DNA of 64,000 bases from Myxococcales bacterium (lineage in GTDB: Bacteria > Myxococcota_A > Polyangia > Polyangiales > JAFGIB01). Below the pieces are notes generated by a model. The model saw nothing but the letters and a program-made list of their open reading frames with translations. It had not been told where the DNA came from and did no database searches. The stretch covers positions 1 through 64,000 of the forward strand of contig JAOUOP010000028.1 in NCBI GenBank assembly GCA_029880325.1, given 5' to 3'. The position numbers and the translations under genes were made by a program. Below, piece after piece: positions 25,103-33,273 of this stretch; position 1 is the stretch's first letter, and each line of letters begins with the position of its first letter.

Positions 25103-26223
25103 GCACAGAGACGCGTTCTCTCGCCACGCGCGTGGGCGTCTTCATGGCCGTGGGTCTCATGCTCGCGGCCCTCGCCATCTTCGCCGTCGGCGAAAAGAGC
25201 GGCATCTTCGAGAGCAAGGCCACCATCTACGTCTACTTCGACAACATCAGCGGTCTTGTGGAGGGCGCACCCGTGCGGCTGGCGGGTCTCGACGTAGGCG
25301 TCGTCTCGCGCATCCAGTTTCCGCACCAGCTCGAGCGCAAACAGGCCCGGGTCACGCTCTCCATCAAGAGCCGCTTCATGACGCGCATCCGCAAGGACTC
25401 CCGCGCCCTGATCGACTCCAAGGGCTTGCTCGGCGACAAGATCATCAACATCACGCTCGGCTCGGCCGGACAGCCCCAGCTGATCGACGGCGACACCCTG
25501 CAGACGCGCACCTCACCCTCGATGGAGCACCTGGCCACGCAGATCGAAGAGGCACTGACCGCGGTCACCCAGGTCACCAAGACCACCGACCACGTCATCA
25601 GCGAGCTCGGCGTGGCCGACATCCGCGAGGACGTCAAACGCATCGCCACCTCCATCGCCAACATCGTCGAAGAGGTCGAGCGCGGCGACGGCGTCGCCCA
25701 CCGTGTGATCTACGACAAGCGGTACGCCGACGAGGTCGGCCGCATCCTGGTCGAGACGCGCTCGACCATGGAGCGCATGCGCGGCGCCGCCGAGCGCATC
25801 GACCGCACGGTGGCCGAGATCCAAAACGGCGACGGCATGCTGCACGAACTGGTCTACGGCGAGTCGGGCAAAGAGACCATCGCCTCCCTGCGCAGCGCCA
25901 GCGACGACCTGGCCCAGATCACCCGCGAAGTGCGCGAGGGCAAGGGCCTGCTGCACGATCTCGTCTTCGAGGAGGACGAGATCACTGTCCTCGACGATCT
26001 TTCCGAGATCACCGGCCGCATCAACCGCATCACCCAGGACGTGGAAAAGGGACGCGGCACCATCGGCGGACTGCTGGTCGATCCGTCGGTCTACGAGGAC
26101 CTCAAGACCGTGCTCGGCAACGTCGAACGCAACGTGCTGCTCAAGGCCCTGATCCGCTTTACGATCAAGGAAGGCGACATCGAGCGCCCGGCCAACGTGC
26201 CAGCGCGGCCGGGGGGCGAGTAA
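25099..26223 (+). CDS. mlaD: MlaD-type MCE protein
   Basis: A 374-residue protein with an N-terminal membrane anchor (~15-30, FMAVGLMLAALAIFAV), one MCE domain (~38-120: VYFDNISGLVEGAPVRLAGLDVG ... GLLGDKIINITLG in two parts) and a long helical C-terminal region with repeats such as NGDGMLHELVYGE and EGKGLLHDLVFEE. It probably forms the periplasmic lipid channel for the MlaE/MlaF pair. No MlaA, MlaB or MlaC gene is in the cluster. The element at 26224 begins one base after the stop. Confidence 0.9.
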   Translation: MSTETRSLATRVGVFMAVGLMLAALAIFAVGEKSGIFESKATIYVYFDNISGLVEGAPVRLAGLDVGVVSRIQFPHQLERKQARVTLSIKSRFMTRIRKDSRALIDSKGLLGDKIINITLGSAGQPQLIDGDTLQTRTSPSMEHLATQIEEALTAVTQVTKTTDHVISELGVADIREDVKRIATSIANIVEEVERGDGVAHRVIYDKRYADEVGRILVETRSTMERMRGAAERIDRTVAEIQNGDGMLHELVYGESGKETIASLRSASDDLAQITREVREGKGLLHDLVFEEDEITVLDDLSEITGRINRITQDVEKGRGTIGGLLVDPSVYEDLKTVLGNVERNVLLKALIRFTIKEGDIERPANVPARPGGE

Positions 26224-26393
26224 TCGGAGCGCCGACCGGTTTGAAATCGCCGCCAATTCGCGAGGGAGAGCGGGCACTGCGCGCCGCTACGGGACCGAAG
26301 TCGTAGCCCGAGCTACTTCGAGGCCCCGTAGCGGTGCGCTGGGCCCGCTAAAGCCGCGAAGTCGTGGTGGTTTCAAACCGATCGGTGCTCCAG
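26224..26393. repeat. Family B palindromic element (copy B1)
   Basis: A 170-bp imperfect full-length palindrome. The left arm reads GGAGCGCCGACCGGTTTGAA and the right arm is its near complement ending GATCGGTGCTCCAG. It has a central GTAGCCCGAGCTAC hairpin. It shares most sequence with the copy at 33494. Ends are TCGG and CCAG, degenerate relative to CTAG. It fills the gap between convergent mlaD and the racemase gene. Confidence 0.82.
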
Positions 26394-26415
26394 GCCATCA
26401 CGAACGGGGCCGGGC

Positions 26416-27495
26416 TCACCGCATCAGCCCGTCATCGCCCTTGATGACCCTGGCAACGAAAGGCGAGGTCATGGCGCGGACCAGCGCGCTGTAGTTCAGC
26501 TGAAACGCCACCTCTTCGCCCACAGCCAGCTGGCGATTCCGTGACGAAATGATGAGGTGGTCTCCGCTGGCGCCAAGCATGGTGAACCCCTGCGGCAGTC
26601 CGAGGCCCAACGGATCGGTATCCTGGTGGCCCAGGGCCACAATGCTCTGAACGACCGGGCCTCGGTCAAGGTCGGCAGCCCCCGCCCCGAACGCGCTCTG
26701 TCCACGGTCGCCCCATGGCAGCGACGGCTTCAACTTCGTTTCGATGACTTCGGCGATCAATGTGATCGCATCGGGGCAAAGCCCCGCAACCGGCTGTCGC
26801 TGGAGGGGCTCGCAGCCGAGCAGGATCGCCTCGCCCAGGCGCAAATCGTTGACCCGACCTGGACCGCTTTCACCGAGCGCCCACCCGAGATTGCCGGAGT
26901 TGCCGCCCGAGACCGTCTCGAGCCGTACTCCGAACGTGCGCTCGATCGAATTCGCCAGCCCCGACAGCTCGGCCATGTTGCGGGCGTCCGGCTTGACCCC
27001 GCTGCGGCAGGCCAAATTGCTACCAATGCCTTCCAGTACAATATTCGGGAGCCGCAGCGTGTCCTGCACCGCGCTTTCAAGGTCCCCTGGCATCAGTCCT
27101 TCGCGAAGGTCACCGAGCTCAACCATGAGCACGACTCCATGAACCCTACCGGCTGCCTGCGCCGCCGCCGACAGCCTCCTGACCACTTCCGGCTCCGCGT
27201 TGAAGCTGGTGTCGGCCTGGGCCACCACCCGCTCCACCTGACTGACCATCGGGGAGCGAATAAGCGACATCGGCGCATCCACTCCAGCGCGGCGCATCGC
27301 CTCGATGTTCTCGATACGGGAGTCGCCCAGCCGATTTGCACCCGCCTGCAGCATCGCACAGGCGACCTCCGACGAACCCAGAGTCGCCTTCGTGACCCCC
27401 GTGACTCCGATGCCGCGCTCGCGCAGTCGCTCGACAAGCGAGCGAGTGTTGTGGTGGATCTTGCGCAGGTCAATTTCGAGACGTGGCGCCGTCAA
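26416..27495 (-). CDS. Alanine racemase N-terminal-fold amino-acid racemase (ornithine racemase/YhfX-like)
   Basis: A 359-residue fold-type III PLP enzyme. PLP lysine lies in GVTGVTKATLGS near residue 36, with LEIDLRKIHHNTRSLVERL at the N-terminus and VSGGNSGNLGWAL and NDLRLGEAILLGCEPLQR later. It lacks the classical alanine racemase C-terminal domain, as ornithine racemase-type enzymes do. It overlaps the DUF1611 gene by 4 bp (ATGA). Together they suggest conversion of an amino acid between L and D forms followed by, or preceded by, N-acylation. Substrate unknown. Confidence 0.78.
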   Translation of the reverse strand: MTAPRLEIDLRKIHHNTRSLVERLRERGIGVTGVTKATLGSSEVACAMLQAGANRLGDSRIENIEAMRRAGVDAPMSLIRSPMVSQVERVVAQADTSFNAEPEVVRRLSAAAQAAGRVHGVVLMVELGDLREGLMPGDLESAVQDTLRLPNIVLEGIGSNLACRSGVKPDARNMAELSGLANSIERTFGVRLETVSGGNSGNLGWALGESGPGRVNDLRLGEAILLGCEPLQRQPVAGLCPDAITLIAEVIETKLKPSLPWGDRGQSAFGAGAADLDRGPVVQSIVALGHQDTDPLGLGLPQGFTMLGASGDHLIISSRNRQLAVGEEVAFQLNYSALVRAMTSPFVARVIKGDDGLMR

Positions 27496-28691
27496 TGGGA
27501 GCCGCGGATCAGTCGAGCAGCGAGCGAGGGAAACGCCGCCGACACCATGTCCACCAGCAAGTCGGTCGGACGGCTCAACGCGTCCGTCACCGCAATCCCA
27601 AGTTCGGCCTCGTACATCGCAATCGCCCTACTCAGCTCATCCTCGCTCATGTTCTCGTGGTTGAGCGTGATCCCGATGACCTTCGTATCCGCGAAACTCT
27701 GGATCAGATCGATTTCCGACTTCGGCGAAGGCATTGCCATGTGATCAAAATCACATCGCGTGCGACGAGCGGGTGCGTGCTGCAGAAGCACGGCATCGGG
27801 GCAGCTACCGCGGAGAATGAAGCTCGAAGTGGAATATGCCGGATGGCCAAGGGCCCCCTGCCCCTCGATGACAATCACGTCGGGAGCTTCGCGCTCGAAG
27901 GCATCCACAATAAGCGCCTCGAGCTCGCCTGCGCAGAACTGCGCCGGAATGGCATCGAGAGCCACACCGTAGCGAGCACCTTGAATCAGCCCCGTCTGGC
28001 CGGTCCCGATCATGATCGCCTTCAGCCCGCGGGCGCAAAGCGCTCGCGTCAGAACCATCGCGGTCGTGCGTTTGCCAATGGCGCAGTCGGTTCCGAGCAC
28101 GGCAATGCGCGGGCAGGTCACCTCATGGATGCGCCCACTGAAGATTCGCAGCTCCTTCTTGTCGCGAGGCTTTCTCACATCGAGAAGCAGCGAGCCACTT
28201 TTCGCGCTTGCGGCCGAAAACTCCGGGTCGTCGTTCAAAAATTCGTGCAAGCCATTGACGACATTCATTCCCAAACCGATCGCCGACAGCACGACGGCAC
28301 GTTCGTGCACGGACAGAAGGCCGCTCGCGGGCGCCATGCCGTAGATGAAATACGCCGGTGGGCTCCCCAAGCGCGCCAGCACTGCGCTCAAATCGCTGCA
28401 CACCGGGATGCCGTTGGAATCCTCTCCAAGAACCGTGCCGGCATCCTGGCCCTGCCGCTCGCTGTCGATGACCGCGACGATCTCGAATATCTCCGAGTAC
28501 CTGACCAGCCCGTTCGCAGTCTTTCCATCGATACCCCCAAAATTCCCTTCGCAGTAGACGACGGCGGTCAACGCAGCCTCGCGTGCACAGGGAGTCGGCC
28601 GATGGCGAAAGATCGTGGGCACCGCCTTGGCCGCAATATGGCCCGGCTCAACTGAGGTACTTGAAGGTGTCACATTTGGGTCGTCAGGCAT
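27492..28691 (-). CDS. DUF1611 / DgcN-like P-loop protein
   Basis: A 399-residue DUF1611 protein. The N-terminal half is a Rossmann-like DUF1611_N (YCEGNFGGIDGKTANGLVRY), the C-terminal half a P-loop domain (VLGTDCAIGKRTTAMVL) with IEGQGALGHPAYS. Members named DgcN act as amino-acid N-acyltransferases in D-glutamate metabolism together with an epimerase. The coupled racemase gene fits an amino-acid modification pathway. A consensus sigma-54 promoter lies ~300 bp upstream, leaving a long leader. Confidence 0.78.
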   Translation of the reverse strand: MPDDPNVTPSSTSVEPGHIAAKAVPTIFRHRPTPCAREAALTAVVYCEGNFGGIDGKTANGLVRYSEIFEIVAVIDSERQGQDAGTVLGEDSNGIPVCSDLSAVLARLGSPPAYFIYGMAPASGLLSVHERAVVLSAIGLGMNVVNGLHEFLNDDPEFSAASAKSGSLLLDVRKPRDKKELRIFSGRIHEVTCPRIAVLGTDCAIGKRTTAMVLTRALCARGLKAIMIGTGQTGLIQGARYGVALDAIPAQFCAGELEALIVDAFEREAPDVIVIEGQGALGHPAYSTSSFILRGSCPDAVLLQHAPARRTRCDFDHMAMPSPKSEIDLIQSFADTKVIGITLNHENMSEDELSRAIAMYEAELGIAVTDALSRPTDLLVDMVSAAFPSLAARLIRGSH

Positions 28692-28988
28692 GTTTCAGTC
28701 CTCGCTGAGGTGCGACAGCGGCGATTCAATGTGCGCGACTCGGCGTCCCGCGGAGTCCGCGGCCACGGTGAAAGGTTGGCCGGCACCGAAGCGGCAGAAG
28801 AGCTATCCGATGCAGATCGCTGCCTAGACACAGCAGTTCTTGGTCGATTTGCCGGCGATGAATTGCGCGCTCGTTCTTATGGGGGGTTGGCCCTGGGCGT
28901 GGAATCGAGCGAAAGCGCCGCAAAGCGCGCATCCAACGCCCGGTTGGAGACCACAGACTCGATATTCAAAGGCCGCTGTCTTTGGCTC
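28692..28988. other. Intergenic leader region, no gene seen
   Basis: Roughly 300 bp between the DUF1611 start and the minus-strand sigma-54 promoter. No ORF on either strand looks coding. If the promoter is used, this is a long 5' leader or encodes a small RNA on the minus strand. Confidence 0.4.
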
Positions 28989-29004
28989 TGCAACATGCGT
29001 GCCA
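28989..29004 (-). promoter_or_regulatory. Sigma-54 promoter TGGCACGCATGTTGCA
   Basis: On the minus strand this is a full match to TGGCACG-N4-TTGCW. It points toward the DUF1611/racemase operon. It is back-to-back with the plus-strand candidate at 29124, 120 bp away. Confidence 0.75.
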
Positions 29005-29071
29005 CGCCCGACACGGCCCGAGTGCTCCCGTCCGTCACGACAACCTGACACAACTCTCAATCACTTTGACC

Positions 29072-29102
29072 GAATGGCGCTTTGAATGGCGCGAAGCTTC
29101 GC
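29072..29102. promoter_or_regulatory. Possible activator site between divergent sigma-54 promoters
   Basis: Two direct copies of GAATGGCGC, 12 bp apart (29072 and 29084), followed by the perfect palindrome GCGAAGCTTCGC (29091-29102). The position between two opposed -24/-12 motifs suggests an enhancer-binding-protein site, although it is close to the plus-strand promoter. Confidence 0.4.
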
Positions 29103-29123
29103 CTTTGGACGCCTTCGTTCGGT

Positions 29124-29139
29124 TGGCAGGGAACTTGCG
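29124..29139 (+). promoter_or_regulatory. Sigma-54 promoter candidate TGGCAGGGAACTTGCG
   Basis: It has the TGGCA and TTGC cores at exact spacing; C6 is G and the final W is G. It lies 38 bp before the TTG start of the 46-residue protein gene. Confidence 0.6.
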
Positions 29140-29176
29140 TACCGCAGGAGCAACCAAACCAGAACCGGGGTGCAAA

Positions 29177-29317
29177 TTGGGCGACAAGTCACCAAAATCG
29201 AAGAAACGCAACCAGAAGCAAAAGGAAGCGGCCAAGCAACGTGAAGCCGCTGTGGCCAAGAGCAAGGCAGCCGAACAGGGCCCACAGCTTCCGACGGCGG
29301 CCAAGCGCGGAGGCTAG
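29177..29317 (+). CDS. 46-residue Lys/Gln-rich small conserved protein
   Basis: TTG start giving MGDKSPKSKKRNQKQKEAAK and a tail ending PTAAKRGG. Very similar short proteins beginning MGDKSPKSK occur widely in proteobacteria as unnamed hypotheticals. It is highly basic, Ala/Lys/Gln-rich and probably disordered or a single helix. The conserved N-terminus fixes the non-ATG start. Placement right behind a sigma-54-type promoter suggests regulated expression. Function unknown. Confidence 0.65.
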   Translation: MGDKSPKSKKRNQKQKEAAKQREAAVAKSKAAEQGPQLPTAAKRGG

Positions 29318-29438
29318 AGCAACAGCTGGGGCGGCGTCCGCATGGGACCCGCCCGGTTCAAGGGGCATCTTCGGCGTCGCCCGCCTCGAGTTCCCCAACC
29401 CATCGAGACTTCTGTCGCGAGGTACTATCGGCTCGGCA

Positions 29439-30161
29439 TCAGCCGGCACTGTCGGCGAAGTCCGAGGCGAGTTCGATGAGAAGAACCTCGGCCTTGCCCG
29501 CGGCTGTGAAGGAAACTGAGGCTCGGCTGTGAATGCCGCCGCCGTCTCCGGCGGTCATGCTGAGACCGTCGAGCAGGACCTCCCCGTCAACAACGTGCAG
29601 CCACGCGCACCGTCGCGCCGCGAGAGAGTAGGCGATGTGCTGCCCGGGCTCCAGGACCGCGGAATACACGGCCGAGTCCCTCTCGATGTGCAGCGGTGCG
29701 GCCGTTCCGCCGCAGGATGCCACGGCGTGCAATCCGCCCCGGCGTCTTGCAATGGAGAGTCGCTCCTGGGTCTGCCTTGGTTTCAGGCCCATCTGCTCGG
29801 GACGGATGCCGATTCGATACACGCGCGAGAAACTTCCGGTTGACGGGTTGGACTCGGAGTGTTGGATACCCCGCCCCGCGGTCATGGCCTGAAAGTCGCC
29901 GGCGTACATCGTTCCGGAGTCTCCCAGCGAATTTTCGTAGGCTATCGCACCTTGGCGAACATAGGTCAAAACCTCCATGTCGCGATGGAGATGACGCCTG
30001 ATGGTGAACCCCGGAGGAACGGTATCCTCCTCAAGGAACTGCAGGGCCGCAAATCCCCCGGAGAGTGGATCCGAGCGGTCGTGCGGATCGAACGTCGACC
30101 AGGTTTCACGTTTCAGGGCCCGATGATGTTGACGGTCTCCAGACTTCCGCGTGGTGATCAT
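29439..30161 (-). CDS. Pirin family protein (bicupin)
   Basis: A 240-residue pirin/YhaK-type bicupin. Metal ligands are visible in RRHLHRDMEVLTYVRQG (two His and Glu) and in MTAGRGIQHSESNP (His). A C-terminal cupin completes the fold. Relatives have quercetin dioxygenase activity or act as redox-sensing cofactors; the role here is open. It is convergent with the small gene at 29177. Confidence 0.85.
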   Translation of the reverse strand: MITTRKSGDRQHHRALKRETWSTFDPHDRSDPLSGGFAALQFLEEDTVPPGFTIRRHLHRDMEVLTYVRQGAIAYENSLGDSGTMYAGDFQAMTAGRGIQHSESNPSTGSFSRVYRIGIRPEQMGLKPRQTQERLSIARRRGGLHAVASCGGTAAPLHIERDSAVYSAVLEPGQHIAYSLAARRCAWLHVVDGEVLLDGLSMTAGDGGGIHSRASVSFTAAGKAEVLLIELASDFADSAG

Positions 30162-30226
30162 GATCGCCGCCAGCCCCTACAGAGATCGCCCCCGCGGTTG
30201 CACTGAACCCAGCTCGTCCCAGACGA

Positions 30227-30778
30227 TCACTGTACCTGCCCCAGGGCCCTTCCTAGCTTGCGCTGCGCCAGCTGGTAGCCCGAGACGGCGTGTCCCAGGG
30301 CGTCAAGCATCGGCGAAGCGACTTCCGCATCGTAGGCGCCGTCGAGCCCCTGCAGGTGCTCCCGGTAGCGCTCGGTGGCGTTCTGAAACGCATTTGCGGC
30401 CGCGAGCAGCTCGACCTGATGGGTCCCCAGACTGGAAGGGAGCGCGAGGGCTCCAACACTGGAGACAAACGTATCCATTCGATCGTCGCAGCTGCTCAGC
30501 ACGTGCACGTAGCGCGCTCCGAAGAGCCTACCAAGCCGCGCAAAATCAGCGCGGGCGCTGGGCCCGTCGAGCTTCGATGTGCGGGCATCGATCAACGCAC
30601 AGGCAAGAACGTCTCCCAGCTCTCCGCGTTCGACTTGTTCGCTGTTCGCCGACGCTTGCGCGTAAGCGTCCGAGCGCTCGAGACGCTCGGGCAGCATGAC
30701 CGCAAGCCCAGACAACAGGAGCGCCCCCCCTGCGACGATTAGAATTTGACCGCCCGTGATGGAACCTAGGATTTTCAT
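30227..30778 (-). CDS. Single-pass membrane protein, paralogue of the 34798 product
   Basis: A 183-residue product starting MKILGSITGGQILIVAGGAL with one N-terminal membrane helix, then a helical extracytoplasmic-type domain. The pattern (C...R..F..LG..FGARYVHVLSSC ... Y.EHLQGLDGAYDAEVA ... GYQLAQRKLGRALG) aligns end to end with the product of 34798. I know no family name. The ATG at 30778 removes an unlikely extension. A weak sigma-54-like motif (TGGCCAGACTTAAGCA, minus strand, 30956-30941) lies upstream. Confidence 0.6.
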   Translation of the reverse strand: MKILGSITGGQILIVAGGALLLSGLAVMLPERLERSDAYAQASANSEQVERGELGDVLACALIDARTSKLDGPSARADFARLGRLFGARYVHVLSSCDDRMDTFVSSVGALALPSSLGTHQVELLAAANAFQNATERYREHLQGLDGAYDAEVASPMLDALGHAVSGYQLAQRKLGRALGQVQ

Positions 30779-30967
30779 GGTGTTTCGCTCAGATCGAGAA
30801 GGACCCTGGACTCGACTTTGGATTTTTTCGGCAAACAAACGCCCAGGACGGCGTTTTTCAGAGCATTTGGCGCGACGGAGGAAGGGTGGCCCCTCTTTCG
30901 AAGGGGCTAGAAGCGCACGAAAACCACAGTCTTGGCGGGAACTGCTTAAGTCTGGCCAAAGTCAAGC
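30779..30967. other. Intergenic region, no gene seen
   Basis: Upstream region of the membrane-protein gene. It contains CCCCTCTTTCGAAGGGGC, a short perfect stem, and the weak sigma-54-like motif noted for that gene. No coding signal. Confidence 0.4.
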
Positions 30968-31136
30968 CCAGGACGCCCCTTGGTTTGACACGTCCGCTCA
31001 TTCGCGAGGGACAATGACCGCCGCGCGCCACTGTGGCGCCGGACTCGCAGCCCAGCGACTTCAAGGTGTCGTGGCGATGCGCAGCGCTCGCCAAACCCGC
31101 GAAGTTGCAGTGCTTTGGTGCTGACCAGAGCTCTAG
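30968..31136. repeat. Family B palindromic element (diverged copy B3)
   Basis: A 169-bp, decayed copy. It is recognisable from GGTTTGACACGTCCGCTC, TTCGCGAGGG, GACTTCAAGG, CGCGAAGTTGCAGTGCTTT and the terminal CTAG at 31133-31136. The left end is CCAG. Its arms no longer pair well, so it is likely older than the other two copies. Confidence 0.6.
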
Positions 31137-31446
31137 CCGAGCCCTCCCAGGTCACAATAGAACAGAGGTGCGCGGCAGCTGCGGCACAGAACCAAGCCAT
31201 CGAGATCCTCGCCGTAGATGCGCGGACCCACCGCATCGTGATTCTCAACGCAGGCCTGTCGCGCCCCCACCCTTGCTTCGCTTTCATTCGCCTCGGCAGG
31301 GCCGCCTGCGTTGCGACCGGGAATGGAGGGTATATCGCTGGAACTCATCATGGGTCTTCGGTTGGAAACCATGCAAAGTCCGGGCCGTTCTTGAAGTTCG
31401 CGGGGATTTCAGTGCAACGAGGTGCTAGTGTGGGAGTACCGGCACG

Positions 31447-33165
31447 GTGATCAATCAAAACGAGTGGTTTCCGGTCGCTTTGATGGAGACGTCGGTGAAA
31501 GTCGAGGACTTGGAACACGCGGAGTTGCTCGAGCTGGACCCCCGAGGCGTCATTCGTTTCGCAGGGCGGCGCGCCCTGGTCATCGACGCCGTAGCCATGG
31601 GTTTGCTGCGCAAGTACCTCGTCGAAAACTTCGGTCTGACCGCCGCCAGGGCCGTGCTCACGCAGTTTGGCTTCGCCCATGGCTTCCGGATGGCCGCGGC
31701 CCTGCGTGAGGAGTTCGAATGGGCGAGCGATACCGAATGGCGGCGGGCCGGCCCCCGCATGTGCGCTCTCGAGGGGCTATTCAGCACGCGGCCGGGAGGA
31801 GATGACCTGCTTGCGCCCGCCGGCGGCATGTTGCTCTCCTCCTATGAAGCGGAGCAGCACTTGCTTCATTTTGGACGCGCCGACTCCTATGTGTGTTGGA
31901 CGATTTGCGGCTTGATGAGTGGCTACCTGAGCCACACCGAGGGCAAGGAGATTTACGTCCTCGAGGACCGCTGCCTGGGCGCCGGACACAGTGCATGCCA
32001 TCTGATCGGCCGCACTCGCGAACAGTGGGGCGAGCAGCGCGCACAGGAGCTGGACCTGTTCGATCGCCAGCGTCTGGCAGAGTGCCTCGACGTATCTCTC
32101 AGCAGGGTGATGACGACTCTAAAGGCGGCGGAGCAGAGGCTCCAGGCCCACCGCAAGGCACTGGTGCAAGTGGCCGACCTCGTCGATGAGACGCTCGGCA
32201 TCGTCGCCAAGAGCGCCACCATGCAGCGCGTGATCGAGTTGGCGCGGCGCGTGGCCACTGTTGACGCGACCGTGCTGATCACCGGGGAAAGCGGTGTAGG
32301 CAAGGAACGCATGGCACGGCTCGTTCACGATCAGTCACCTCGGGCACTGGGTCCTTTCATCGCCGTCAACTGCGGGGCAATCACCGAGACCCTTCTGGAG
32401 AGCGAGCTATTCGGGCACGCGCGCGGTGCATTCACAGGCGCGGTCGCGGACCGCCCAGGTCTATTTGAGGCAGCCAATCTCGGCACGCTTCTGCTCGATG
32501 AAATCGGAGAGGTCTCTGCCACCATGCAGGTCAAGCTTCTGCGGGTCCTGCAGGAGCGGGAAGTGAGACGTGTTGGCGAAAACAAGAGCCGACCGGTGGA
32601 CGTGCGAGTGCTGGCGGCCACAAACCGCGACCTCGCCGAGGCGGTCGCCGATGGCTCGTTCCGACAGGACCTCTATTACCGGATCAAGGTCGTCGAGCTC
32701 AGCGTGCCCCCGCTGCGGGAGCGTCGCGAAGACATTTTGCCGCTCTGCCGCGTACTGCTGGAAGATGCGGCCAAGCGCATGGCTCGCGACGTCTCGGGGC
32801 TCACGCCAGGGGCCGCCGATCAACTTCTCCGATACCGCTGGCCAGGCAACGTGCGGGAACTGGAAAACGCAATGGAACGCGCGGTAGCGCTCGCGCGAGG
32901 CAACCGGGTCGAACGGGAGGACCTTCCGGAGGAAGTGCGCGACGCGCTGGCGACGCCCGTGGTCTCCGGAGCCGATGTGAGGTCTCTGAGCGACGTCGAA
33001 AAGGAGTACATCCTCGCCGTGCTGAAGCTCAACGAGGGCCACCAGGGGCGCACCGCCCAGCAACTGCAAATCGGTTCGGCGACGCTCTACCGCAAGCTCA
33101 AGCGCTACGGGCTCATCGAGGGCAGAGGCGGAGCCTCGTCTTCCCAAGCGCCCGCGAAGAAATAA
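31447..33165 (+). CDS. Sigma-54 activator with XylR_N/V4R sensor domain
   Basis: A 572-residue enhancer-binding protein of the XylR/DmpR type. Residues ~15-110 are an XylR_N-like domain and ~115-190 a V4R small-molecule domain with Cys (C150, C154, C176, C184). The AAA+ domain has Walker A GESGVGKE at ~280-287, the sigma-54 contact GAFTGA at ~327-332, and LLLDEIGEV. A Fis-type HTH ends the protein (RTAQQLQIGSATLYRKLKR). Aromatic or other small ligands bind V4R in known relatives. GTG start at 31447 with GGGAG upstream. It is the likely activator for nearby -24/-12 promoters. Confidence 0.88.
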   Translation: MINQNEWFPVALMETSVKVEDLEHAELLELDPRGVIRFAGRRALVIDAVAMGLLRKYLVENFGLTAARAVLTQFGFAHGFRMAAALREEFEWASDTEWRRAGPRMCALEGLFSTRPGGDDLLAPAGGMLLSSYEAEQHLLHFGRADSYVCWTICGLMSGYLSHTEGKEIYVLEDRCLGAGHSACHLIGRTREQWGEQRAQELDLFDRQRLAECLDVSLSRVMTTLKAAEQRLQAHRKALVQVADLVDETLGIVAKSATMQRVIELARRVATVDATVLITGESGVGKERMARLVHDQSPRALGPFIAVNCGAITETLLESELFGHARGAFTGAVADRPGLFEAANLGTLLLDEIGEVSATMQVKLLRVLQEREVRRVGENKSRPVDVRVLAATNRDLAEAVADGSFRQDLYYRIKVVELSVPPLRERREDILPLCRVLLEDAAKRMARDVSGLTPGAADQLLRYRWPGNVRELENAMERAVALARGNRVEREDLPEEVRDALATPVVSGADVRSLSDVEKEYILAVLKLNEGHQGRTAQQLQIGSATLYRKLKRYGLIEGRGGASSSQAPAKK

Positions 33166-33180
33166 GGCGCCGACGCCTTA
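33163..33180 (+). terminator. Short hairpin at the activator stop codon
   Basis: TAAGGCG-CCGA-CGCCTTA is a perfect 7-bp stem that includes the stop codon. No T tract. Possible terminator separating the activator from the HMA-like gene. Confidence 0.45.
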
Positions 33181-33187
33181 CGCACGA

Positions 33188-33203
33188 TGGCCCGGTTCGT
33201 GCT
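33188..33203 (+). promoter_or_regulatory. Weak sigma-54 promoter candidate TGGCCCGGTTCGTGCT
   Basis: GG and GC are correctly spaced, but A5 is C and the first T of TTGC is G. It lies 71 bp before the HMA-like gene and just after the activator gene, which would fit local regulation. Confidence 0.35.
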
Positions 33204-33273
33204 TCGTTCCGAGCTGCGTGGTGCGCAGCCCACAATTGGGCGGCGACGACCACCGAGGAGACGAGTTGAGTCA

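Noticed and set aside
27740..27755. CRP-like palindrome TGTGATCAAAATCACA
   Set aside because: It matches TGTGA-N6-TCACA but lies inside the DUF1611 coding sequence, far from any start, so probably chance.
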